Shown: in pieces, positions 38,918 through 47,048 of the stretch
How positions within the stretch are numbered: the stretch's first letter is position 1
How the letters are laid out: every line of letters starts with the position of its first letter
DNA from: Lachnospiraceae bacterium
GTDB taxonomy: Bacteria; Bacillota; Clostridia; Lachnospirales; Lachnospiraceae
Direction: 5' to 3'
Length of the DNA stretch: 64,000 bases
Assembly (NCBI GenBank): GCA_022794255.1
Contig: JAAWEL010000036.1
Span: 1-64,000, forward strand
The notes under the pieces: generated by a model
Database searches by the model: none
The model's input: only the letters and a program-made list of their open reading frames with translations
What the model was told of the DNA's origin: nothing
Translations under genes and position numbers: made by a program

Positions 38918-40864
38918 TTAATAGCTGCGCTCGATTGCCACTTCCATAGGGTAACAATGGTCTTTCCTTCCAGCAATTCTCTCCACAAATCCCAAAGAAA
39001 AAAACACATGCTTCCCCACCAAACTTCCCTGAATCTTTGCCTGGTAAATTCCGCGGCGCATCCGGAAACTGCTCTGCCTCCGGCAAATATTCATCTGAAT
39101 CATATCCATCATACGGTATTCCTGACACACAATCTCATCCATAAACAACAATATCTTTAACCAGGAAAGATAACCCAGTCCATCTTCCCCACCACCTGTT
39201 TCGCTCCTTCCTTCTCGCCCCATAGCCAGTAACTGTTCCAAATCTAAGGTCCAGTGTTCGGATTTTTTAAAAATCACCACTTGTTTTCCCGCCAACAAGC
39301 CCCGAATATCCATCAAAGACTCGCCCAAAGCCCACACAGACATCACAAAAAAGGCTGTAAGAAAAACCAACGGAGAAAATCCGGTCACTCCAGTGATTGC
39401 CATTGCCAGCTTTTGAGCCTCCTGCCGTTTTTGTCCATCTCCCATAATGTGAAGCAGGTTTAAGCCTTCCCGAATGGCAAGAAGCCGTTTTACTGCACAG
39501 ACAAGATTTTCCTCATCAGCACTTTTCCCTCCGATCAGATATTCTATCTCATAAGATAAACCACCTGTGCCTTTTACTCCCACATTCTGATTGTATTCCT
39601 CTTCTATGAGGAAATACCGAAAAAATTTTCCACAATATTCATTAATAAGTAAATGATCCAACAAAGTGCCTTCCTCTGTTCTTCCTGTACAAATCTCACT
39701 ACCAGAGGGAAGCTCTGTATTCTCTAAAATTCCCTCCGAAACAGCTTTCCCGTCTGGCAGCACCAGATCTAAAAGTCCGGAATTATACAAACTTTCCACT
39801 TGCTTTAGCCAGTTTTCTGTTTTTTTGTCCTTGACCCCATGGGAAAAAGACAAGAGGCGAATGGAAAGCTGTTGAAAATGATATTTTACTGGTGACCATA
39901 GGGCATCTAAATCCGGCCCATCATCTTCATCATCATCGCTTTCCCACTCTCTGATAATTCTTTCGACCTCCAGCGCTTCTTCTATCACGGATTCTACCAG
40001 GGCTATCTGGGCATATGACTGCTCCTCTAAGGCTTCTATCTCTCTACGGCGTTTTCCATCCTGATCTACATAGGCCTCAAACTGATATATCTCCGTCTCC
40101 AGCTGTCTTTCTGCCAGACTGCTGCAATCCTCTTTCTTCTCCTCAAAAAATGATCTGCTTTGTCCCAGTTTTTGGGCCAGAACATCTGCCTGTTTTGAAT
40201 AGGTTTTTACCAGTCCAGGCATCCGTTTAAACTCCCGGATCAGCTCTGTAGCTGTACGGCAAAATCCGGATCCATCATATCTGTGAAGCTGTAAAAGCGC
40301 TTCCTGTTTCTTGTCCATCTGCGTTCTTTGACTTTCACTGATATTTTCCAGAGCTTTTTCCAGCTTTAATGCATCCTTTGCATGTCCCCGGTAAACCTCT
40401 GCCACATCCTTGACTGCCTCTGCCTGCTGCCCATCCTCCTTAAGCTTATCCACTGTGTCTGCATCAAAATCCATGTCCCATACTCCATATTTCATATAAT
40501 CCAAAATCTCTTTTTCCAGATAAGCTCCTCCATCATCTGTAGCTCCCAGCCATTCCTCCACTTTTACCTTTTGAATCTCCATGGGATACCAACCTTCCTT
40601 TTCCAGATAAGGTTTTATAAAACCGGAAAAATCAGCTTCCAGCTCCTCTTCTCTCTCATATTCCACAAACAGCAAGCGATAGGAATCCCAGAGCTGACGG
40701 TGATACTGGCTGAATACAGAATCCATTGCTGAAGCCGCACTTGTCTGCAGATACCATCGTGCTCCCGCTGTACGGGCCGATTCCAAAAGTCCGCAAAGAA
40801 GCGCAAATATGCACATCATTACCATGCTGATAAAGATCGTTACCTGTCCTTTTAGTACTTTCAC
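38918..40864 (-). CDS. Large TadG/DUF5702-like pilus-associated protein
   Basis: N-terminal GQVTIFISMVMMCIFALLCGLLESARTAGARWYLQTSAASAMDSVFSQYHRQLWDSYRLLF; cluster context. Confidence 0.75.
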   Translation of the reverse strand: MKVLKGQVTIFISMVMMCIFALLCGLLESARTAGARWYLQTSAASAMDSVFSQYHRQLWDSYRLLFVEYEREEELEADFSGFIKPYLEKEGWYPMEIQKVKVEEWLGATDDGGAYLEKEILDYMKYGVWDMDFDADTVDKLKEDGQQAEAVKDVAEVYRGHAKDALKLEKALENISESQRTQMDKKQEALLQLHRYDGSGFCRTATELIREFKRMPGLVKTYSKQADVLAQKLGQSRSFFEEKKEDCSSLAERQLETEIYQFEAYVDQDGKRRREIEALEEQSYAQIALVESVIEEALEVERIIREWESDDDEDDGPDLDALWSPVKYHFQQLSIRLLSFSHGVKDKKTENWLKQVESLYNSGLLDLVLPDGKAVSEGILENTELPSGSEICTGRTEEGTLLDHLLINEYCGKFFRYFLIEEEYNQNVGVKGTGGLSYEIEYLIGGKSADEENLVCAVKRLLAIREGLNLLHIMGDGQKRQEAQKLAMAITGVTGFSPLVFLTAFFVMSVWALGESLMDIRGLLAGKQVVIFKKSEHWTLDLEQLLAMGREGRSETGGGEDGLGYLSWLKILLFMDEIVCQEYRMMDMIQMNICRRQSSFRMRRGIYQAKIQGSLVGKHVFFSLGFVERIAGRKDHCYPMEVAIERSY

Positions 40865-40929
40865 ATCTACGCCTCCTTTACGCCTCTTTCCATAATCGTC
40901 ACAGTTCCTTAAGCATTTGCAGGCAATGC

Positions 40930-41118
40930 TTAATATACTTCCTTGGATTGACTGTTAATCTCTTTAAAGATATCTTCCAGCAACTTATTGATTTGTCCTT
41001 TAAAAATAATAACCAGCCCAATCAACACCACCAGAATCAACACTACTTCAATAACACCAACCCCATCCTCTTCTCTCAAAAATTCCAGTATCTCCTCGTT
41101 TAAGCTTCTCTTTTTCAC
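40930..41118 (-). CDS. Flp1-family type IVb pilin
   Basis: EDGVGVIEVVLILVVLIGLVIIFKGQINKLLEDIF. Confidence 0.88.
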   Translation of the reverse strand: MKKRSLNEEILEFLREEDGVGVIEVVLILVVLIGLVIIFKGQINKLLEDIFKEINSQSKEVY

Positions 41119-41143
41119 TTTTACAATTCTCCTTTCCTTTTTT

Positions 41144-42361
41144 CTATCCCATTGTCATCATTGCTGGTACCATGATCATCACCATCACAATGCCCAACAT
41201 CAAAAACAATGGCAGCAAAAGCTTTGTCCCTGCCTCCTCGCCTAAGCGGCGAGCCAGGTTTTTCCGTTGTTCCAGGGCATCTGCCATCTCTGTCTGCAAG
41301 ATCGCCCTCATATTTTTTGTTCCTGACTTCCGGTTCTGTTCCAGCAATCCACTTAATTTCAAATATGGTTGCAATCTGCATCTTCTGCCAAATTCTCGGT
41401 AAGCCTCTCCCTCGGACATGCCCCCCTGCATCTGATAATAGGTTCTGCTCATCTCCTCATAAGCAGCCCGTTTTTGCTGCTTTTTTTGTTTCCTCCCTGT
41501 CTCATAATCCCACACCATTTTCTCCCAGGCATTGCGGACTGTCAGACCTGCACCAGTCAAAACCATAAGCTTAGACAAAACGTCCGAATAATCCAATAAA
41601 AGCTCCCTCTCCCGTTTCTGGTTTTCCTGCCTTATCTGGCTTTGCTGCCTTGCTGTCAGCAAAACTGCCAGAAGGATTCCCAACAAAATAACCGGCTCAT
41701 ACCCAGAATTTTCCTCGGTCCAATAGCTTAGCTTCCTTCCCTGAAAGCTTTCCGGCAGACTTATCCAAGGTTCTTCTTTTTGTTCCTCATCTCTCTGCCG
41801 CAGTACCATGAGAAACTCTGCAATTCTTCTTTCCTCCTCATTTTGTATTGGAGGAAGCACTCTCACCGGAAATTCATAACTTTGCTTAAAAGCTCCGGCC
41901 GAAAGTTCCACAGACAAAATAACAAACAGCTCCTTTTCAGCCTCCTTCAAAAGCTTTCCGGATGGAGCCAGTATCTCTGAATCAGAGGAATACCACCGCA
42001 ACCGCACCCCTCCATCTATCTGAGATGGCAGTGACAAATCACTTCTGACCTCCATCAATGATGGATTCTCTCCCAAAATCTGCTCTCCCATCTGTTCCAT
42101 GATTTTCTCAAAAACTTCTTCCGCCTCCTTAGCCGTATAAATTTGTGGTTTTACCGGAACAGTCACTGCTACTGGCTCATCCCCCAGCCCACCCACCCAC
42201 ACCTGATATTCTCTCTCCTCACCTCCATGGCTTTCTCTGTTAATACGCATATCCGGCGATATAATACTCTGCCCAGTGTCTGTCAGCCTGAGTGTCCCAT
42301 AAAGTACAATGCTTCCAATAACACAAACCAGAGGAATAAACCATTGTTTTTTGCCTTTCAT
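41144..42361 (-). CDS. tadC: TadC-like type II/IV secretion inner-membrane protein
   Basis: YSDVLSKLMVLTGAGLTVRNAWEKMVWDY; C-terminal LEQRKNLARRLGEEAGTKLLLPLFLMLGIVMVMIMVPAMM. Confidence 0.85.
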   Translation of the reverse strand: MKGKKQWFIPLVCVIGSIVLYGTLRLTDTGQSIISPDMRINRESHGGEEREYQVWVGGLGDEPVAVTVPVKPQIYTAKEAEEVFEKIMEQMGEQILGENPSLMEVRSDLSLPSQIDGGVRLRWYSSDSEILAPSGKLLKEAEKELFVILSVELSAGAFKQSYEFPVRVLPPIQNEEERRIAEFLMVLRQRDEEQKEEPWISLPESFQGRKLSYWTEENSGYEPVILLGILLAVLLTARQQSQIRQENQKRERELLLDYSDVLSKLMVLTGAGLTVRNAWEKMVWDYETGRKQKKQQKRAAYEEMSRTYYQMQGGMSEGEAYREFGRRCRLQPYLKLSGLLEQNRKSGTKNMRAILQTEMADALEQRKNLARRLGEEAGTKLLLPLFLMLGIVMVMIMVPAMMTMG

Positions 42362-42367
42362 TCTGTC

Positions 42368-43237
42368 CTACACCTCTATCTCCAATATCTTTTTTGCCGT
42401 CACATAAGAAATCAGATACATCACCAAGCATATGCTCATCAATATCCGCCCCATACCGGTACCATACATCTGTCCGAAAAAACCTGGAGATGAGCTTTCC
42501 ACATAAAAGACTATAAAAAACGGAATCATGTTCATAATCTTCTGTTCAAACTGTCGGGATGCTGTCATGGTAAGAATCTCTTCCCTTACCTGCATCTTAT
42601 CCCGGATTATCTCTGCCGTGTGCCTCATAATACTTCCCAGATCCCCGCTGCTGCGTTTTGCCACAGAAAACACCTCGGCAAAGCTTTGCACATCCTCCAG
42701 TCCGCTTCTCCTGGCAAAATCCTCTAAGACCTTTTCCACAGGGCGATTGGTCCGAATCTGCTGTACCATAAATGCATATTCCTGAACAATCATTCCATCT
42801 CTTCCATATAGCATAGACAGCTCCTCCACGCTTACCGACAATGCATTTTCTATAGAAAATCCTGCACTGAGAGAAGCTGCAATAATCATCATGCTCTCTT
42901 TGAACTGGACCGCTAGCTCCTTTTTCCTCTGCCGGATCCTCTTGCGTCTCTCTGTCGCAGCCCCTACAAGCGCCAGAGGGCTTATCCACAAAAACACCTT
43001 TATACTCCGGTAAAAGGTAAAGGATATCAGCATACATACCCCGGCCCCCTTTCCTATTCCCAGAGCAAATTCCCACAGCTTCAGCCTGTAGCAGTCATAC
43101 CGGATAGCCGGCTGCCTTAAGTTTTCCCACTGCCTGAAGGGAACCGATTCTTTTAAGCTGCCCCCGGACTGTTTTCCCGCCTCCTGGCTCTTCCTCAAAC
43201 CGGAAGAGCGGGTTAAGCCGTATCTCTCCCTCCTCAT
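42368..43237 (-). CDS. tadB: TadB-like secretion protein; ORF opens at 43324, ATG (MRRERYGL) at 43237
   Basis: FKESMMIIAASLSAGFSIENALSVSVEEL...DVQSFAEVFSVAKRSSGDLGSIMRHTAEIIRDK. Confidence 0.85.
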   Translation of the reverse strand: MRRERYGLTRSSGLRKSQEAGKQSGGSLKESVPFRQWENLRQPAIRYDCYRLKLWEFALGIGKGAGVCMLISFTFYRSIKVFLWISPLALVGAATERRKRIRQRKKELAVQFKESMMIIAASLSAGFSIENALSVSVEELSMLYGRDGMIVQEYAFMVQQIRTNRPVEKVLEDFARRSGLEDVQSFAEVFSVAKRSSGDLGSIMRHTAEIIRDKMQVREEILTMTASRQFEQKIMNMIPFFIVFYVESSSPGFFGQMYGTGMGRILMSICLVMYLISYVTAKKILEIEV

Positions 43238-44312
43238 AATTTCCCACCTCCACAATCTCCAACACCCGCCTGCTTCTGTCCCGCAGCCTTCCCAAATGTA
43301 CCAGAATATCAATGGCAGAGGCAATCTGACTACGCACTGCGGGAAGAGGCAGATCTGCCCCCATCAGTGCCATAGTCTCCAGCCTGGATAACATATCCTT
43401 AGGGCTGTTCCCATGACCCGTGGAAAGACTCCCCGCATGCCCGGTGTTTAATGCCTGCAGCATATCAAGACACTCCTTTCCCCGCACTTCCCCCACCACA
43501 ATCCTGTCAGGCCTCATCCTCAAGGATGCACGAATCAAATCACTGATCTCAATTGCTCCTTCCCCCTCTCCATTGGCATTGCGAGTCTCCATCCGTACCA
43601 GATTAGGAATCTGACGAATCTGCAGCTCCGCCGAATCCTCTATTGTTATGATCCGTTCTGTCTCAGGAATAAAACCAGACATGGCATTTAAAAATGTGGT
43701 TTTCCCAGAACCGGTCCCACCGCTGATAAACAGGTTATACCCAGATCTAACCAGTTTTTCTAAAAACTCTGCCACCTCCTTGGTCAGAGAATTGAGTGTT
43801 ATCAACCTCTCTGCTGTGATTGGTTCAGGAAATTTTCGTATTGTGACTACCGGACCGTCCAAAGCTATAGGAGGAAGCACCACATGGACCCGGGCACCAT
43901 TTTCCAGCCGGGCATCTGCAATCGGATGAGACACATTGACTGACCGGTTAATACGGCTCACTATCTGCTGAATCATATCCTCCAACTGCTCTTCCCGCTC
44001 AAATCCGTGGTTCCACTGGCTGATAGTCCCCTTCTTTTCCACAAATATATGATCTTTGCCATTTACCATAATCTCTGTCACATCCGGGTCATCCACCAAC
44101 TCCTGGAGAATATCCAAACGCCGGAATGCATCATAAAGCCGGGTTCTGAACTCTAACCGCTTCTTTAGAGGAAGGTAGTTATCTTTTGCTGCTTCCTGAA
44201 TCACCCTGTTAATACATTGGTTCAGCTCTTCCTCCTCAATCCGGTTCCAGCTCTGCAGCTCTGCCCGTATCTGCTCCTTTAGCTGTTCCAAAATACTGCT
44301 TTCCTCCCTCAT
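43095..44312 (-). CDS. tadA: TadA/CpaF secretion ATPase
   Basis: FISGGTGSGKTTFLNAMSGFIPETERIITIEDSAELQI; MRPDRIVVGEVRGKECLDMLQALNTGHAGSLSTGHGNS. Confidence 0.97.
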   Translation of the reverse strand: MREESSILEQLKEQIRAELQSWNRIEEEELNQCINRVIQEAAKDNYLPLKKRLEFRTRLYDAFRRLDILQELVDDPDVTEIMVNGKDHIFVEKKGTISQWNHGFEREEQLEDMIQQIVSRINRSVNVSHPIADARLENGARVHVVLPPIALDGPVVTIRKFPEPITAERLITLNSLTKEVAEFLEKLVRSGYNLFISGGTGSGKTTFLNAMSGFIPETERIITIEDSAELQIRQIPNLVRMETRNANGEGEGAIEISDLIRASLRMRPDRIVVGEVRGKECLDMLQALNTGHAGSLSTGHGNSPKDMLSRLETMALMGADLPLPAVRSQIASAIDILVHLGRLRDRSRRVLEIVEVGNYEEGEIRLNPLFRFEEEPGGGKTVRGQLKRIGSLQAVGKLKAAGYPV

Positions 44313-45316
44313 CTTTTACCTCCCTCCTGCCCTTTCAACAGATTTCTGATAAAATCCCCCATTTCTCCCCATAGCAGTTGTTCAAGATAAGTCTCTGTCT
44401 GCCATACCGCACCAGGACGGGGAAGCTTTAAAATACGTACTCTCTCCCACAGATACGGCCGTCCTGACCTTATCAAATATTCTTTCCATTCTTCCATCTT
44501 AGCAGTTGAAACACAGTCCTCCTTTGCAGGGGTATAAATCACATTACACAATTCCAGAAGTGGTTCCATCCCTCTTCCCAAATGGCCTATATCCACCACA
44601 ATCACATCATAGACTCCTTCCGCCGCAATCTGGCCAATGAGACCGGCCAACTCACCTCCTTGTATCTCTGCCAAATCCTCCCCATAAGCTACTGGTGGAA
44701 TGTAGTCAAGACCTCCCCAGTTATGGACCACCGCGCCTAGCCCCATGCGGGTATACGTTCCTTGCCGATATTCATAGATCAAATCAGAAAGACTTGTTTC
44801 ATGGATGATCCCCATCAGCCTTGATAATCCGGAATATTCCTCAAGGCTCAAAAATAATGTCCGTGATTCTCTTGCAAAAATCTGTCCCAGCGTGAGAGAA
44901 AAACCAGTCTTGCCACATCGATTTACAGGAGAATAGACTCCCATCACCACACTTTTTATTCCAACTGCCACCGGGGGAATTTTCTCCGGCTGTACCTGAT
45001 AGCATGCCATCACCTCCCGCAGCACCGCATCAGATGCCTGATATTTGTAGATGACCGGCAAATCCTCTCCCGAAATCTCCCGGCTCTCACTAAGCCTTAT
45101 GATTTGAGCGACCTTTATCTGAGAAAGGTGACCTTTATCAACCTCATCTCCTATCAGCAGCAACTCCAATGGCTGTTCCTTTGCGAAAGCCTCCATCCGT
45201 GTAATGCTGTTAAAAGCTACCACTGTAAAGGGAATCTGCTCCCTCTGATTGGCAAAGTCCGCAAAGCGGTCTGCATAAAATGGATCCACATCGTAGACCC
45301 CCATAATCCGTTTCAT
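44309..45316 (-). CDS. TadZ/CpaE-like P-loop ATPase; ORF opens at 45424, MKRIMGVYDVD preferred
   Basis: Deviant Walker A YSPVNRCGKTGFSLTLGQIFA; IIVVDIGHLGRGMEPLLE-type Walker B; operon position. Confidence 0.82.
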   Translation of the reverse strand: MKRIMGVYDVDPFYADRFADFANQREQIPFTVVAFNSITRMEAFAKEQPLELLLIGDEVDKGHLSQIKVAQIIRLSESREISGEDLPVIYKYQASDAVLREVMACYQVQPEKIPPVAVGIKSVVMGVYSPVNRCGKTGFSLTLGQIFARESRTLFLSLEEYSGLSRLMGIIHETSLSDLIYEYRQGTYTRMGLGAVVHNWGGLDYIPPVAYGEDLAEIQGGELAGLIGQIAAEGVYDVIVVDIGHLGRGMEPLLELCNVIYTPAKEDCVSTAKMEEWKEYLIRSGRPYLWERVRILKLPRPGAVWQTETYLEQLLWGEMGDFIRNLLKGQEGGKR

Positions 45317-45360
45317 AAATCTCCTCTCTGTCACCACACAATCTAGCCCCTCAAAAATGG

Positions 45361-45873
45361 CTATATCTTCATGGCAGCGGCCCCAGAAATAATCAAATAT
45401 AAATAAGTTCCTGCAGCCATGCATGGTGCCATCGGTATGGTATTTTGAAATTCCTTTACTCTATCTTTGCAATATTTCTTTGTTCTCCCTGTCCGAAACA
45501 TCTGCATGAAATATACAGAAAGATAAATAAGACGTGTTTTTAGACCTTTACCGTGTCCAAGACAGCACAGCGACCAGAATGCTCCGATCAACATTCCTGT
45601 AAAAATTGCTTCCAATCCCCCATCCATGCCCAAATATCCGGCAATCACAGCCATCAGCTTTCCGTCACCAGCGCCCATCATCCCCATTCGAAATAATAGA
45701 AATGCAAAAATCATCACAACCAGCGCTGCCTGCAAAAACACTTCGCCCCGACACCAGATTCCAGCCACCGATCCGGCTATAAGCCACCAGTTCCATATCT
45801 TTCCCTCTGACACATCTGTCCAGGCAGCTCCTGCCAAAATCAGGCACAATAATCCTGTCTCTATCCCTTTCAC
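45361..45873 (-). CDS. A24 prepilin peptidase (TadV/CpaA-like), first copy
   Basis: AAWTDVSEGKIWNWW and GMMGAGDGKLMAVI. Confidence 0.9.
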   Translation of the reverse strand: MKGIETGLLCLILAGAAWTDVSEGKIWNWWLIAGSVAGIWCRGEVFLQAALVVMIFAFLLFRMGMMGAGDGKLMAVIAGYLGMDGGLEAIFTGMLIGAFWSLCCLGHGKGLKTRLIYLSVYFMQMFRTGRTKKYCKDRVKEFQNTIPMAPCMAAGTYLYLIISGAAAMKI

Positions 45874-46008
45874 CTCCTTTTTTACAAAACACTCCTATCC
45901 TACTACTCTCATCAAAACCATCAAAAATGAAAACCTGCTGAATCAGCTTCAGATGCCCTAACCATCCTGGACAAAACTTGTAAGGGCAATCGGCAAAAAC
46001 AGAATCCT

Positions 46009-46027
46009 GGTACTCGGAATGAGTACC
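46009..46027 (-). promoter_or_regulatory. Hairpin/palindrome at predicted start of tad transcript
   Basis: GGTACTC-GGAAT-GAGTACC just downstream of the tad -10. Confidence 0.6.
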
Positions 46028-46037
46028 GATTTTCTTT

Positions 46038-46066
46038 ATTATGCATATTTGTCTAGGATTTGTCAA
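46038..46066 (-). promoter_or_regulatory. Sigma-A promoter of the Tad operon
   Basis: Minus strand TTGACA - 17 nt - CATAAT. Confidence 0.75.
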
Positions 46067-46159
46067 TACCCTTTTCTAATGTATACAATAAACTTATATT
46101 TTTTCTGCTTCTTTTATATGTTTTTCCCAAAAGATTTCCTTGCTCTTGCTTATTTTTAG

Positions 46160-46188
46160 TTGACGTTCTTATTGTTTAGTGGTAGAAT
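46160..46188 (+). promoter_or_regulatory. Sigma-A promoter of the arsR-like gene
   Basis: TTGACG - 17 nt - TAGAAT, about 40 nt before the start. Confidence 0.75.
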
Positions 46189-46224
46189 GTATTCAGTTTA
46201 AATTTTTAAACCAAGGAGGGGCTT

Positions 46225-46575
46225 ATGGCAGAATGCAAAAAACCGGCCAATGGCAGGCATCTGGAAGCCTATTTCCACGAGTGTATGCCTCTTTTTATTG
46301 CACTGGGCGATGAGATGCGTTTGAACATTATTGAGGTTTTGAGCCACGCTGCCCGAAGCGGCAACAGGAACGGGCTGAATGTCAATGAGATTACACGCCA
46401 GGTCAGCCTTTCCCGACCTGCCATCTCCCACCACTTAAAGATCCTCAAGGATTCCGGCCTTGTGCAGGTCAGAGAATCCGGCACCTCCAACTATTATCGG
46501 CTGACGCTGCGTGAATCCACCCAACGTCTGATGGCACTGGGCTATATGGTGGAGGAGGTTCTTGACCCGGAATAA
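46225..46575 (+). CDS. ArsR-family winged-helix regulator
   Basis: LGDEMRLNIIEVL...LNVNEITRQVSLSRPAISHHLKILKDSGLVQVRESGTSNYYRL. Confidence 0.92.
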   Translation: MAECKKPANGRHLEAYFHECMPLFIALGDEMRLNIIEVLSHAARSGNRNGLNVNEITRQVSLSRPAISHHLKILKDSGLVQVRESGTSNYYRLTLRESTQRLMALGYMVEEVLDPE

Positions 46576-46705
46576 TGCCATTATCATGACATTTTTTCAC
46601 AATCTCTGCATAACTTTCCATTTTCAGAAAATACTTATACTATGTTTCAGGAGCAATGTCCGCTACATTGATCCCAAATATATGGAAGAGCAAGGAGATG
46701 GAAAT

Positions 46706-46930
46706 ATGAAAGCAGGACTTTCTTTTAAGCGGCAATACACGATACCGCCGGAAAACCAGGAACTGATCGATGAAATTGATCGAACAAAGAATAAGATCGA
46801 ATCCGCCCGGAACCATTTTGAACAAGTGGTAGACCCCACGCTGATTGATTGTTATATCTATGAGCTGAAGGCAGCGCAGCTTCGGTATCAGTTTCTTCTC
46901 AGGCGCTTCAAGCTGTTAGAAGAGCTCTGA
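46706..46930 (+). CDS. DUF2508 (YaaL-like) protein; ORF opens at 46562 but AAGGAG precedes ATG at 46706
   Basis: ELIDEIDRTKNKIESARNHFEQVVDPTLIDCYIYELKAAQLRYQFLLRRFK. Confidence 0.85.
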   Translation: MKAGLSFKRQYTIPPENQELIDEIDRTKNKIESARNHFEQVVDPTLIDCYIYELKAAQLRYQFLLRRFKLLEEL

Positions 46931-47047
46931 ATCACTATTGTTGAAAAACGGATGGATAACTCCATCATCCCCATCCAGGACGGCAGACTTTTCATTACAT
47001 TACCAGGCAACGAGGGGGTTGTCCTGAAAATCAGGGAGGATAAATAA
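46931..47047 (+). pseudogene. Possible relic of a GH13 alpha-amylase C-terminus (39-codon open stretch)
   Basis: Manual translation ITIVEKRMDNSIIPIQDGRLFITLPGNEGVVLKIREDK*, resembling the last beta-strands of GH13 enzymes. Confidence 0.4.
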
Positions 47048-47048
47048 T

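Noticed and set aside
42597-43076. 159-aa minus-strand ORF in another frame
   Set aside because: Alternative frame of tadB; Cys/Gly-rich frame-shadow sequence
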